DNA of 64,000 nucleotides from Lapidilactobacillus luobeiensis (GCF_024345205.1 NZ_BROC01000005.1:1-64000), one strand, 5' to 3'; positions 52,128-62,957 are shown, counted from the stretch's first letter. Numbers and translations: made by a program. The notes: a model not told the origin generated them from the letters alone.

Positions 52128-52610
52128 ATGAAACAACGGGCAAAGCTTGGATTACTTGGGATAGTATTGGTGGTATTGCTCAGTTTTTTAATTGTGCCGA
52201 ATCTCATTCACGGGGAGCAAGACCAGTCGGTTTATCTGAAAGATCTAACTTTTTTGAAAGCGGAAGACGATGAAGTGGCTAATGAACAGTTTATTCGGCA
52301 AGAGATCGGCGAAGTCAAACAACTGGTCAGTCGTAGTCACCCACTTAAGAACAATGGTGAAAGTAATTTTCTGGCACCAGGCACTAAGATTTACTTGTAT
52401 GCGCCCGATGACACTGGTGACGATGATGAGTACGCTAGTTTTTATGGCGCCGTTTATCGCGATCAACAGGGCGTCCATCTACTAAGCTGTCTGTCCTCAA
52501 AAGAATCAGCATGTCCATTCTACGAGCGTTATGGTAAGTATTTGCACGTTTCCTATCAAGATTTCGTTAAGAGTTTACAAGAAGACAAGGGACTTATTCG
52601 TCAACATTGA
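52128..52610 (+). CDS. membrane-anchored or secreted protein of unknown function
   Basis: 160 residues. One N-terminal hydrophobic segment (LGLLGIVLVVLLSFLIVPNLI) after a basic start MKQRAK serves as an uncleaved anchor or signal. The rest is soluble and acidic (DDTGDDDEYASFYGAVY), with two Cys (SCLSSKESACPFYERYGKYL) that could form a disulfide outside the cell. No family recognised. SD AAGGAG. Strong promoter, long leader and a terminator make it a single-gene unit. Confidence 0.65.
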   Translation: MKQRAKLGLLGIVLVVLLSFLIVPNLIHGEQDQSVYLKDLTFLKAEDDEVANEQFIRQEIGEVKQLVSRSHPLKNNGESNFLAPGTKIYLYAPDDTGDDDEYASFYGAVYRDQQGVHLLSCLSSKESACPFYERYGKYLHVSYQDFVKSLQEDKGLIRQH

Positions 52611-52640
52611 TGGTTCCTGATCTAATCAAGCAAACTCCGA

Positions 52641-52670
52641 AAGTCTGTCATCTTTAGTGGCAGGCTTTTT
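52641..52670 (+). terminator. terminator of the orphan protein gene
   Basis: AAGTCTGTCA pairs with TGGCAGGCTT via wobbles, followed by TTTTTT. Confidence 0.75.
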
Positions 52671-52674
52671 TCTT

Positions 52675-53059
52675 TGCTCCTTTGCAAAACCAGCCTAGAA
52701 GGTAAGAATCCTTTCTTGTCTGCCTTTATGAGATAGGCCAAGGCAACAGCCGGAACTTGGAACAACTTTAATGGTCATCTTAGGTAAATGAGGACGACTT
52801 GAAATTATTTGCGCTGCTATTATTGGTGCACTAACCCAAGCAAGCTTCGGGCGATCAGCTTTTAGTTCTCCAGAGACCCCAATGACAGCCGTTAGTGATT
52901 TTGCGATAAATCAGTGCAGATCATGACCTCATTTATCGATTATCAGACAAAACACGAACTATTATTTTATTAATTATTAAATAGTTTGGTTTTTACGTTG
53001 ATTTATTGATCGTTTTCCGCTATTATAAAATCATCACATTGAAAAGGGGAACAATATTC
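52675..53059. other. intergenic region upstream of the purine permease
   Basis: No gene seen. Sequence 52920-53055 is AT-rich and probably holds the permease promoter (TATAAA at about 53024-53029), but no confident -35. I looked for a purine riboswitch core and did not find one. Confidence 0.4.
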
Positions 53060-54517
53060 ATGGAGAACTTCTTTAAACTTCGGGAAAACCATACCAAGGT
53101 CAGTACCGAAGTGATGGCAGGGGTCACCACCTTCTTCGCCATGTCCTACATTCTTTTCGTCAATCCGGCTATTTTATCGTTAACGGGAATGCCAAGTCAG
53201 GCGGTCTTCCTCGCGACGATCATCGCCAGCGCGGTCGGAACTTTGATCATGGGTCTGTTCGCCAACGTGCCTTACGCACTGGCACCAGGGATGGGATTAA
53301 ATGCGTTCTTCACCTACACAGTTTGCTTCGCGCTTGGGTTCACGTGGCAAGAAGCATTGGGGTTGGTTTTCATCTGTGGACTGATCAATATTTTGATCAC
53401 GGTCACCAAAATTCGGAAAATGATCATCAAGGCAATCCCCGAATCTTTGCAACACGCCATGGGCGGCGGGATCGGCGTCTTCATCGCTTATATTGGGATC
53501 AAGAACGCAGGCTTCCTGCAATTCACTTCTGATTCTGGCAATATTCTCAGTATCAACAACCAAGCTTACAACGCCACACAATCCGCTTACAAAGGCGGCG
53601 TGACCAACGTGGTGACTGGCGGCGGCATCGTCCCTGCGTTGGTCAACTTCACCCAGTCCGGCGCGTTGCTGGCTTTGGTCGGCTTGGCAGTGATCATCGT
53701 GCTCCTCGTCAAGAAAGTTCCCGGCGCTGTTCTGATCAGTATTTTGATCGCGACGATCATTGGGATCCCCATGGGCGTGACCAATGTCCATGTTGACGCG
53801 ATGAACTCCTTGGGCAATTCGATCCATGAATTAGGCACCACTTTTGGCGCCGCGTTAGGTGCGAAAGGGTTGGGTTCCCTTTTCGCCAGCGCAGACCGCT
53901 TACCATTGGTGATCATGACGATCATCGCGTTCAGTTTCTCCGATACTTTTGATACGTTGGGCACGTTTATTGGAACTGGTCGCCGCACCGGCATCTTCTC
54001 CGCCGAAGATGAAAAAGCCATGGAAAACGGTTCTGGTTTCTCTTCTAAAATGGACAAGGCACTCTTCGCCGATTCGATTGCCACTTCGATTGGGGCCATC
54101 TGCGGGACCAGTAACACCACCACTTACGTCGAATCCGCGGCCGGAATTGGCGCTGGTGGTCGGACCGGGTTGACCAGTGTGGTCACCGCCATCTTGTTCT
54201 TACTCAGTAGTCTGTTCGCACCCTTCATCGCCATTGTTCCCACGGAAGCCATTGCACCAGCCTTGATCGCCGTTGGGGTCATGATGATGGGCGCCTTCAA
54301 GAACATCGATTGGGATGATCTGACCGAAGCGATTCCCGCCTTCATGGCCTCGATCTTCATGGGACTGGTCTACAACATCTCCTACGGGATCGCCGCGGGC
54401 TTCATCACCTACTGCTTGATCAAGGCCGTTACCGGCAAGGCCAAAGAAATCCATCCGATCCTCTGGATCTGTTCCGGATTATTCATCCTCAACTTTGTCA
54501 TGATGGCATTGATTTAA
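53060..54517 (+). CDS. NCS2 (AzgA-type) purine permease
   Basis: 485 residues, 12-14 membrane segments. AzgA-branch signatures: TEVMAGVTTFFAMSYILFVN at residues 16-35, NVPYALAPGMGLNAFFTYTV near 68, FSFSDTFDTLGTFIGTGRR near 295, and GTSNTTTYVESAAGIGAGGR near 345. Proton-coupled uptake of adenine, hypoxanthine or guanine is expected. ATG 53060 follows AAAGGGG; the longer in-frame extension has no SD. Monogenic, with a terminator shared with the converging operon. Confidence 0.93.
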   Translation: MENFFKLRENHTKVSTEVMAGVTTFFAMSYILFVNPAILSLTGMPSQAVFLATIIASAVGTLIMGLFANVPYALAPGMGLNAFFTYTVCFALGFTWQEALGLVFICGLINILITVTKIRKMIIKAIPESLQHAMGGGIGVFIAYIGIKNAGFLQFTSDSGNILSINNQAYNATQSAYKGGVTNVVTGGGIVPALVNFTQSGALLALVGLAVIIVLLVKKVPGAVLISILIATIIGIPMGVTNVHVDAMNSLGNSIHELGTTFGAALGAKGLGSLFASADRLPLVIMTIIAFSFSDTFDTLGTFIGTGRRTGIFSAEDEKAMENGSGFSSKMDKALFADSIATSIGAICGTSNTTTYVESAAGIGAGGRTGLTSVVTAILFLLSSLFAPFIAIVPTEAIAPALIAVGVMMMGAFKNIDWDDLTEAIPAFMASIFMGLVYNISYGIAAGFITYCLIKAVTGKAKEIHPILWICSGLFILNFVMMALI

Positions 54518-54530
54518 ATTTATTTTCACC

Positions 54531-54570
54531 AAAAAAGACGAAGTTCGATTTCCTCGGACTTCGTCTTTTT
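54531..54570. terminator. bidirectional terminator between purine permease and glycan operon
   Basis: AAAAAAGACGAAGT and ACTTCGTCTTTTT form a long stem with A/T runs on both sides. Confidence 0.9.
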
Positions 54571-54661
54571 GCTTCTTTTATTATCATTATCCACATATGA
54601 TTACTGATCCGTCTAATTCATCTTTAACCGTTTTATATTCTAACTCTGGTCAAGAAAGTGC

Positions 54662-55735
54662 TTAAAACTCTTTCGGATCTGCTCTAAATGAATCAATCCT
54701 AAAAGTAACCTCTTTTTCGGTTACCCAGTAATTCTCAAGGAAATTCCTCAAGCGCAGTCTGATCTCTGACCCATAAACATCAACTTGATAAGCATCACAA
54801 CAACCTTTATCCCCATAGTCGGCTCTAATGTAAGAGGGTAAATCAATAATATGGCCAAAATCCATTGCATAAACCTTTAATAGATCTCTTCCGTTATGAA
54901 CATGGCCGGTAAAAATCACCGTATTGGGATAGTCATAAAGAATATTTCGAAGCTTTTCCTCATGATCAACAATCCGATCAGGATCATCCAAAGGATACTG
55001 ACCGGGATCATAAATACGGTCAAGAACGATATGGTCCGATGTTCCCTTAAATGCCTGATGGATCAACACAAAAACAGGTTTTTGATCATCATTCTTTTCA
55101 GCCAGCTTTTTTTGTAACCACGTCAACTGAGCTGTCGACAAATACGCATTATCCTTCATATCTCGTTCCGTATTCAAAACAATGAAATGATAATCACTGA
55201 CCCAGGTATCCCAATAGAGCTGTCGTTTTTCTAATGCTGTCCCCATATGATCACCATTATATTTAAAATAATTATGCTGATAGACGAGCGGGTCTTTTTG
55301 CCAGCGAACATCATGATTTCCTAAAGCAGCGATTGGGTTGACCGTATTATTCGCAACTAGAAAGTTAAAAAAGGCAGCATATTCCATTTCAGTTCCGCGC
55401 GAAGTGAAATCTCCGGGAACCAATAGTGCCGCCGATATTGGATTTAAAAACGGAATATCTTTAAGGGCCATGATAAATCTACTATTTTCAGGCAACTCTT
55501 CATTATTGCCATTGGTGTGAGGGTCTCCGATCACATTAAAAGTTAAATCAGGAACTTTTTTGTTTTCACTGATAAATTCATTTAGCAAATGTAAGTTTCT
55601 GCCATATCTAAGCGGATCACTTTCCCGAAAACTTATATTTTCTTCCAACCGTTGCTGGAGAACTTTTTTAAGAGAGCTTGGCCACGATCGTGTTGCGATC
55701 TTCGCTACCAAATCATCGTAAAATGTCGTTACCAT
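54662..55735 (-). CDS. calcineurin-like metallophosphoesterase
   Basis: 357 residues. Two-metal motifs in order: FNVIGDPHTNG (D-x-H near 70), LLVPGDFTSRG (GD near 107), IAALGNHDVRW (GNHD near 137), VLIHQAF near 226 and FTGHVHNGRDLL near 275. No signal peptide. Last gene of the nine-gene operon, 48 bp after the EEP gene. The substrate is a phosphomonoester or diester of unknown identity; the location suggests a phosphate on the imported glycan. Confidence 0.88.
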   Translation of the reverse strand: MVTTFYDDLVAKIATRSWPSSLKKVLQQRLEENISFRESDPLRYGRNLHLLNEFISENKKVPDLTFNVIGDPHTNGNNEELPENSRFIMALKDIPFLNPISAALLVPGDFTSRGTEMEYAAFFNFLVANNTVNPIAALGNHDVRWQKDPLVYQHNYFKYNGDHMGTALEKRQLYWDTWVSDYHFIVLNTERDMKDNAYLSTAQLTWLQKKLAEKNDDQKPVFVLIHQAFKGTSDHIVLDRIYDPGQYPLDDPDRIVDHEEKLRNILYDYPNTVIFTGHVHNGRDLLKVYAMDFGHIIDLPSYIRADYGDKGCCDAYQVDVYGSEIRLRLRNFLENYWVTEKEVTFRIDSFRADPKEF

Positions 55736-55783
55736 AGTTATCGCCTCACATATAATATTTAGGGCCTGCTATTTCAGCGCCAA

Positions 55784-56473
55784 CTAATCGCAATCAAACT
55801 CGGCAATCAATAATGCATGGTCGGATAGATCAGTTGGGATGATCTGCCGCTTATTTAGTTTGAACTCTGACGAAAATAAAATATTATCAATAGCCATTGT
55901 CCGCATATTAGCATCTTGCCCCATAAACGTCGCTACCCAATCGTCGGCCCAGCCATTGACCTTATTCAGATCCAAAGAGAATCCTTCCCACTCGGCAATA
56001 TCTTGATCTGTATTAAAATCTCCTGCAACTATTAATGGTAGTTTAGCCCGAGAAATAAACTCGTTCATTTCCTTTACTTGAGCCACTCTAATATCAGGAT
56101 TCTCATAGCTCAAATGAGTATTCATCATCAGAATCTGACGTTTTTCACACACTAGTCGTACACTTTGAAAAAGTCTAGGTTCATCTCCAGAAATGGAAAA
56201 GAACTGTGTCATTGGGTCTCTTATCTGCCATTTTGACAAAAGCGAGATGCCATACGACCCCTTTAAGAAAGGCATTGATTCTGAAAAGTAATGGTTAAAT
56301 GCCAATTTTTGACCGATCACCTCAGTAGTGCGCCGATAAAAACGCTGTGTCTCTTCATCAACCTCTTGAAGCGCCAAGAAATCTAACTGCTGACTTTGTA
56401 AGAAATAACTCAACAAATCAAGATCTGGCTGTAATCCTGATGCCATATTCAATGTACCAACTCGAATGATCAA
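55784..56473 (-). CDS. endonuclease/exonuclease/phosphatase (EEP) family protein
   Basis: 229 residues. EEP motifs: LNMASG (Asn9), LALQEVDEET (Glu near 37), MMNTHLSYE (His near 118), VAGDFNTDQD (Asp/Asn near 149) and terminal LSDHALL (Asp-His). The short length and lack of a DNA-binding extension resemble phosphodiesterases of the sphingomyelinase/deadenylase type rather than DNA-repair nucleases. It starts at TTG 56473 after GGAGATGATAG. 57 bp after the LacI gene in the same operon. Confidence 0.85.
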   Translation of the reverse strand: MIIRVGTLNMASGLQPDLDLLSYFLQSQQLDFLALQEVDEETQRFYRRTTEVIGQKLAFNHYFSESMPFLKGSYGISLLSKWQIRDPMTQFFSISGDEPRLFQSVRLVCEKRQILMMNTHLSYENPDIRVAQVKEMNEFISRAKLPLIVAGDFNTDQDIAEWEGFSLDLNKVNGWADDWVATFMGQDANMRTMAIDNILFSSEFKLNKRQIIPTDLSDHALLIAEFDCD

Positions 56474-56530
56474 ACTATCATCTCCAGCATCTATTTCTAA
56501 AACCTCAAGATGTAGATGTTTATCTTTAGA

Positions 56531-57565
<1,035 letters not shown>

Positions 57566-58708
57566 CTACCAGTAACTTAACCAACTTTGATAGCTACGCA
57601 ATAATGCTTCAAAATAAAAATAATCCCCCCAAGTCGTACATTCATCGACCCCATTATTTTCAGGTTTTGAATATACACCTTGAGTTAATATACCATTCGA
57701 ACCCGCTATCCCTCTTGTAGTATAATTTTGAGCTAATGATCGAATGATTTCAAGTGCAAAGTTTTCATACTGAGATTTCTTAGGATCCGTAACCGGCAAT
57801 TGTTGTGCAAGTTCCAAAAGCCCACTTGCTGCAACCGCGGCCGCAGAAGTATCCCGTTCTTCAGAAGAGTCGGTCCCAAACGATAGGTCCCAATAACAAA
57901 CAAAGTCTGCTGGACATTTCGAAATAAAGTAATCGGCCACTACCTTAGCCGTCTCGAGAAGACTGGCATCTTTTAAATAACGATAGCCTAATGCAAACCC
58001 ATAAATTGCCCACGACTGCCCACGAGCCCAACATGACTCATCCGAATATCCTTGAGCCGTTCTTCCAAAACGTGGTGCTCCAGTCTTGGTGTCCATATAG
58101 AAAGTATGATATGTAGAACCGTCATGACGAACTAAGAATTTCTGAGCACGTTTCAAGTGATTTTTCGCCGCCTGATAATAGGCCAGGTTACCAGTTACTT
58201 GACTTGAAAAAAACAAGAGTGGCAAATTCATATTACAATCAATGATCATTCTTCCTTGCTGATCAGGATCACTTAACTCACCCCAAGCCTGAATGATTTT
58301 TGCCTGTGGCTGATATCTTCGCATCAAAACCTCGGCTGCCTGTATTGCCATCTGCTTGGCATCTTGATCGAAATTAGTTCGATATTCGGCTACTGCCGAA
58401 GGTGAGTATAGAAATCCTAGGTCATGATGATTTAAAACGATCTCATGATCTAACCTTTTTTGGAAAACTGTTAACTGCTTTGAGATGACCATTTGTATTT
58501 TGGCACTATTACGATATTCATTCGCTAAGTGAAGCATCCCGGTCCAAAAACCATCCGTCCAATCTCTATTCTCAACTGCAGCGTAATGATAATCCGTAGA
58601 TACAGCAGATGGCACCAACACCTCAAATTCATCAAGGCTCTCAAAAATACGTTCGTAGGCAAAATCTAATTCATCTTTAAGCAACTCACGTGTCATTTTG
58701 TTAATCAT
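57566..58708 (-). CDS. GH88 unsaturated glucuronyl hydrolase
   Basis: 380 residues, the usual size. An (alpha/alpha)6 barrel family with NRDWTDGFWTGMLHLANEY near residue 46 (Asp) and GRMIIDCNMNLPLLFF near 150 (second catalytic Asp), YSDESCWARGQSWAIYGFAL near 218. It hydrates and so opens 4,5-unsaturated uronic acid residues left by polysaccharide lyases. No signal peptide. ATG 58708 has SD GGAGGAAC; it overlaps the YitT stop by 8 bp. Confidence 0.93.
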   Translation of the reverse strand: MINKMTRELLKDELDFAYERIFESLDEFEVLVPSAVSTDYHYAAVENRDWTDGFWTGMLHLANEYRNSAKIQMVISKQLTVFQKRLDHEIVLNHHDLGFLYSPSAVAEYRTNFDQDAKQMAIQAAEVLMRRYQPQAKIIQAWGELSDPDQQGRMIIDCNMNLPLLFFSSQVTGNLAYYQAAKNHLKRAQKFLVRHDGSTYHTFYMDTKTGAPRFGRTAQGYSDESCWARGQSWAIYGFALGYRYLKDASLLETAKVVADYFISKCPADFVCYWDLSFGTDSSEERDTSAAAVAASGLLELAQQLPVTDPKKSQYENFALEIIRSLAQNYTTRGIAGSNGILTQGVYSKPENNGVDECTTWGDYFYFEALLRSYQSWLSYW

Positions 58709-59315
58709 TCTGTTCCTCCAACTGTTTGCGGTCACTCTCTCGATTTAACAATTTGCTCAGTAACCATGAATTGAGAAAACTAAAGAGCACGCCAACCAAC
58801 ACTGACTGCCAACCATAAACGAAAAATCCCAGTAATAAAACTGAAAAATTGATCCAACGAATCGCATGGGCAATATTGATGCGATTATTTTTTTTATGGG
58901 CAACTAAGGCCAGTACATCCATACCAACAGTAGAAGCATTAGCTGTAATGCAGCAATAATAACCTATTGCGATCAAAATACTGGCCAAAATAAAATCTAT
59001 GGGAAAATTGATGCGCGCGGAGAATGGCGCTAAATAGAACACACTAAAAAAGAGGTTGTAACAAATACTACTCAAAATAGAGCGGAAGAAATTCTGTCTA
59101 CCCAAGAAAAACCAGCAGATCACCAACAATAAAAGCGTGATGCCATTCGTTAAATAGAGGATCGGGATCCCCAATGCTTTATTGCCGATCATAGCAACGC
59201 TTGTTACTCCACCATTAATAATGGTATGTGGCTTCATCCACTTAGCATAAGCAAAACCCATCAAAATATTTCCTCCAATGATTTTGATGATGGCTTGCCA
59301 CTTTTGTTTATTCAT
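58701..59315 (-). CDS. YitT/YczE-family membrane protein
   Basis: 205 residues with about five membrane segments. Typical YitT opening GNILMGFAYAKWMKPHTIINGG then VTSVAMIGNKALGIPILYLTN. There is no C-terminal DUF2179 domain, so this is the short form. Function unknown in general; placement between GH35 and GH88 with an 8-bp overlap suggests a role in moving a sugar or uronic acid. ATG 59315 is preferred over TTG 59318. Confidence 0.82.
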   Translation of the reverse strand: MNKQKWQAIIKIIGGNILMGFAYAKWMKPHTIINGGVTSVAMIGNKALGIPILYLTNGITLLLLVICWFFLGRQNFFRSILSSICYNLFFSVFYLAPFSARINFPIDFILASILIAIGYYCCITANASTVGMDVLALVAHKKNNRINIAHAIRWINFSVLLLGFFVYGWQSVLVGVLFSFLNSWLLSKLLNRESDRKQLEEQND

Positions 59316-59320
59316 CAAAT

Positions 59321-61099
59321 CTAATTACTCTCCACATCAATATAACAAGGCTGACTACTAAATTCGACCTTCTCGAGCTGGATTCCCTCTGTTTCAAAAA
59401 CAATGATCTCATTTTGTCCACACTTTAAAAATGATGCTGGTAAATATAGTGAGGCAGTCGGTCCGATTTGCCAATATCGACCCAAATTATGTCCGTTAAC
59501 AATGACCACGCCTTTTCCCCAACTGCGGCAATCAACAAACGTACTCTTCGGTGCGGTCAAGTCGAAGAATCCACGATAAAAGGTTGGTGTACCCTTTTTT
59601 TCATCTTTCGTGAAATCTAACTTTTCCAAATTAGTTAATGGTAACGCAAAGTGTTCGTAGCCAGACAGGTAATGAATATCCTCTCTGATTCCACCACGGA
59701 TCCCTTTTCGTTGCCGCGTCGAGATAAGCTTGGGCCCATAATTATTTCTGGCCGTATTCTCAACTAGAATATCAAGAGTATTGATCTCTTTTTCTAGCTT
59801 AACATTAATAGCTGTGCCGATTTCTTGTTGATCCTGTGTTGCGATCGCTTGCTCATTCAAAAAGAATTGTAGCCGATCACCTGCGTCAACGGCGCGTAAG
59901 TCATCTATTTCTCGTTGTCGTTTTAGCGTAGTTCGATACAATAAATAGCCAGTTGATTGATCTAGTTGCTCCATCGTTAGCGGATAATCGTTAATAACAG
60001 GCTGACTCAATTCTGATAATACAGAAAATAGCGATACCTTTTCTTTTAAATCGACACTATCCAGTTGACCAGTACTCGGATAAATAGGCGCTTTGATCTG
60101 GGCCTGCGGATATACTTCTTTGATTACTTTTTGAATTGCAAAGAACTTCTCAGTAGGTGCTCCCCATTCAGTCAATGGTGCATCATAGTCATATGACGTG
60201 ATCTGCGCAAGATCCTCAGTCTCAAAATCCGACTTACCATTCATGAAACCAAAATTGGTTCCGCCACGAAACATGTAGAAATTGATGCTACCCATTTCCA
60301 GCGTCTTCTTGACCTCATTCGCTGTTTCCACCGCTGAACGTCGAATGATTTTCTTACCCCAATTATTGAACCAACCATCCCAAAATTCCATACACATCAA
60401 GGGGCGCTTAACTTGATGTTCAGAAAAATGCTTTTTTAACGCCCCGAAATTTTCATCTGGATCCGAGCCAAAATTAGCTGTTGCTAGGACGTCATCGACC
60501 ATCAATGATCCTGAATCCAGTGCCGCCTCCCAACCACCATCTGATGTGCACAACGGTACATCAACACCGCGATCGATCATCATCTTTTTCAATTTCCGAA
60601 GATATTCATGATCATTACTGAATGAGCCATATTCATTCTCGATCTGCATCATGATAACATTACCACCATGCGTCGTCTGGAAAGGAACCAGTTTAGGTAA
60701 TAATTTATCATAGTACGCAGAAACGGCCGCTAAAAAGTCAGGATCCTGACTCCTGATCTGGATATTGCGATTCTTCAGTAACCAAGCAGGCAGTCCGCCA
60801 AATTCCCATTCTGCACAAATATAGGGTGACGGACGCAGTATAATCAATAATCCCATTGATTGGGCTAATTTTAGAAACGATTCAACATCTGCTAATCCAG
60901 TGAAGTCAAAGGTCCCTGCTTGGGGCTCATGTAAATTCCATGGCACATAAGTTTCAACGGTATTACAGCCCATCGCCTTTAAATTATAAAGTGTCTGTTC
61001 CCATTCTTCTGGAACGATTCTAAAATAATGAACCGCTCCAGAAATAATTTTAATTGGGTGATTATTTAAATAAAACTCATCGCCTATCTTAAACTTCAT
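59321..61099 (-). CDS. GH35 beta-galactosidase
   Basis: 592 residues. The catalytic TIM barrel contains SGAVHYFRIVPEEWEQTLYN, TVETYVPWNLHEPQ, MQIENEYGSFSND (acid/base Glu near 155) and LMCMEFWDGWFNNWG (nucleophile Glu near 235). C-terminal jelly-roll domains follow. No signal peptide, so intracellular, like BgaC of streptococci, which acts on terminal beta-1,3-galactose. SD GAGGTCAGAAT. Downstream of the ABC permease genes. Confidence 0.95.
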   Translation of the reverse strand: MKFKIGDEFYLNNHPIKIISGAVHYFRIVPEEWEQTLYNLKAMGCNTVETYVPWNLHEPQAGTFDFTGLADVESFLKLAQSMGLLIILRPSPYICAEWEFGGLPAWLLKNRNIQIRSQDPDFLAAVSAYYDKLLPKLVPFQTTHGGNVIMMQIENEYGSFSNDHEYLRKLKKMMIDRGVDVPLCTSDGGWEAALDSGSLMVDDVLATANFGSDPDENFGALKKHFSEHQVKRPLMCMEFWDGWFNNWGKKIIRRSAVETANEVKKTLEMGSINFYMFRGGTNFGFMNGKSDFETEDLAQITSYDYDAPLTEWGAPTEKFFAIQKVIKEVYPQAQIKAPIYPSTGQLDSVDLKEKVSLFSVLSELSQPVINDYPLTMEQLDQSTGYLLYRTTLKRQREIDDLRAVDAGDRLQFFLNEQAIATQDQQEIGTAINVKLEKEINTLDILVENTARNNYGPKLISTRQRKGIRGGIREDIHYLSGYEHFALPLTNLEKLDFTKDEKKGTPTFYRGFFDLTAPKSTFVDCRSWGKGVVIVNGHNLGRYWQIGPTASLYLPASFLKCGQNEIIVFETEGIQLEKVEFSSQPCYIDVESN

Positions 61100-61175
61100 A
61101 TTCTGACCTCATTATTTCTTCCTCTAGCTTTTATTGTCCATGATCGTATTACGGTGGACATATCTATAGTTCTTT

Positions 61176-62003
61176 TTACTTGATTGCGGAATCAATGCCA
61201 TTTGACTTGAATTTTGTCTGTAACCACATATAAATCAGCACAACAGGCACAACTGAAGTCGCTAAGATCGCCATCAAAGCACCATAATTTAGTGGATCAT
61301 AACTGTTTTGTGTCATATTCTGAATGACTAATGGTATCGTGAATTTGCTGGAATCAGATAAGATTACTAATGGCATCAAGTAAGAATTCCAATAACCCAT
61401 AAATGTTAGCAACGCTGTCGTGATAATACTTGGCGTCAAAACTGGCATTGCGATCTTCAGAAAAATCGTCCACTCTCCAGCGCCATCAATTCGCGCGGCC
61501 TCCATCAACTCTGTCGGAAATTTCTGGGCATATTGTCGCATCATGAAAACCGAGGTCGTTGAGGCCAATCCAGGAATAATGACACCGGCATAAGTGTTCG
61601 TCAATCCAACTTTACTTAAAATATAGAAAGTTGGGATCAACACTGCAAATCCAGGAACCATCCGTGAGATCATCACCAAATTAAAAATCAAGTTACTGCC
61701 CTTAAAGCGATATTTAGCCATAACATAACCAGCTAATGTCGTAATAAAGGTGGATAGGATCGTTCCCACGATTGTAATAAACGCTGAATTCCACAGGACC
61801 TTAACATAATTATATTTCTCTTGAATTTCTTTTAGGTTTTTCATGAAGTACGGTCCCGGTGTAAAATTGATTTTTTCACCAAGGATCGTTGCATTATTCT
61901 GGGTCGCTGCAATAATCATGTAGACATATGGTAGTGCAAAGACGACCAACCCAACAATCAAAACAAGGTAGATAATCGTTGGCCGAAAAATTTTACGCTT
62001 CAT
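61176..62003 (-). CDS. carbohydrate ABC transporter permease (MalG type)
   Basis: 275 residues, six membrane segments. EAA loop MEAARIDGAGEWTIFLKIAMP near residue 185 contacts the ATPase. ATG 62003 follows GGAGGTAAAGACA and overlaps the end of the MalF-type gene by 11 bp. No ATPase gene is present in the window; a shared MsmK-type ATPase elsewhere may power it. Confidence 0.92.
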   Translation of the reverse strand: MKRKIFRPTIIYLVLIVGLVVFALPYVYMIIAATQNNATILGEKINFTPGPYFMKNLKEIQEKYNYVKVLWNSAFITIVGTILSTFITTLAGYVMAKYRFKGSNLIFNLVMISRMVPGFAVLIPTFYILSKVGLTNTYAGVIIPGLASTTSVFMMRQYAQKFPTELMEAARIDGAGEWTIFLKIAMPVLTPSIITTALLTFMGYWNSYLMPLVILSDSSKFTIPLVIQNMTQNSYDPLNYGALMAILATSVVPVVLIYMWLQTKFKSNGIDSAIK

Positions 62004-62877
62004 TGTCTTTACCTCCAATAATGAACTGAATAACTGAGAGAATTGCCGCTACGATCACCATCGTCCAAGAGATCGCAGATGCTTTACCAAAATCAACCAT
62101 CTCAAAACTAGTCTTATATAAGTTGACACCAACTGTGACGGCCGACGACTCTGGACCAAAACCATTTTTAAACAAGATATTAGGCACTTCGAAAGCCCCT
62201 AATCCATTGATCGTTGATAATATCATGCCCATAAGGATCACTGGCTTCAGCATCGGTATCGTGATTTTAAAGAACTGCTGAAAACTGTTGGCGCCATCGA
62301 TATCAGCACTTTCGTATATTTCTCCGGAGATATTCTGAAGTCCAGCTAAAAACAGTACTGTATAGTAACCAACATTTAACCAAATACTAATAATGATGAT
62401 CGATACTCGCGCCCAGAATGGATCCGTCAACCAGGGAATAGGCTGGCCGCCAAAGGCTGTAACAACAGCATTGAATAGACCGGTAGGATTATAGAAAGTT
62501 AAAAACACTGATGAAACAGCAACTATCGATGTTACTGCTGGCAAATAATAAACTGTTCTAAAAAAGCCCCTGCCCTTGATCGTTGGTTTATTCAGAAGGA
62601 CTGCAAAAATCAAAGCTAACAAAACTGTGATCGGAATCGAGAAAAACATAAAAATAAAGACGTTATAGTATGACTTAAAGAATAACGGGTCCTTAAAAAT
62701 AGCCTTAAAATTACTCAGTCCAACGAAATCGATTGAATCTGAGACCTGTGAAAAACTAAACCACAGCGACATAATAGTTGGTATCAAAATTGTAATGATA
62801 AAAAAGATTAAAAACGGCAGCATCATGCTATAGGCAGCTTTACTAAAGTTCGTGATTTTTTTCCTACGCTTATTCAT
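61993..62877 (-). CDS. carbohydrate ABC transporter permease (MalF type)
   Basis: 294 residues, six membrane segments (first PFLIFFIITILIPTIMSLWF). EAA loop YESADIDGANSFQQFFKITIP near residue 195. ATG 62877 with SD AAGGGGG 11 nt upstream; the upstream TTG extension lies on that SD. It is separated from the binding-protein gene by a stem-loop, suggesting lower expression than the receptor. Confidence 0.92.
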   Translation of the reverse strand: MNKRRKKITNFSKAAYSMMLPFLIFFIITILIPTIMSLWFSFSQVSDSIDFVGLSNFKAIFKDPLFFKSYYNVFIFMFFSIPITVLLALIFAVLLNKPTIKGRGFFRTVYYLPAVTSIVAVSSVFLTFYNPTGLFNAVVTAFGGQPIPWLTDPFWARVSIIIISIWLNVGYYTVLFLAGLQNISGEIYESADIDGANSFQQFFKITIPMLKPVILMGMILSTINGLGAFEVPNILFKNGFGPESSAVTVGVNLYKTSFEMVDFGKASAISWTMVIVAAILSVIQFIIGGKDNEA

Positions 62878-62905
62878 CGCTCGGAGAGCCCCCTTCAAAG
62901 AGAAA

Positions 62906-62938
62906 ACACTATAGGAAATCGCACGTCTCCCATAGTGT
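62906..62938 (-). terminator. leaky terminator between binding protein and permease genes
   Basis: ACACTAT pairs with ATAGTGT, followed by TTTT on the minus strand. It probably lets only part of the transcripts continue, giving more receptor than permease. Confidence 0.6.
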
Positions 62939-62957
62939 CCTCACCTAATCTAAAAAG

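Noticed and set aside
52790-52930. Pseudogene remnant (frame with IICAAIIGALTQASFGR)
   Set aside because: Only about 45 codons without start or SD and no recognised homologue; within chance for this composition.
52675-53059. Purine riboswitch before the NCS2 permease
   Set aside because: No purine-aptamer core (paired loops with TATA and CCTA-type junction) could be found.
53297-54123. Long minus-strand frames opposite the purine permease
   Set aside because: Antisense shadows of a clear membrane protein; no SD.
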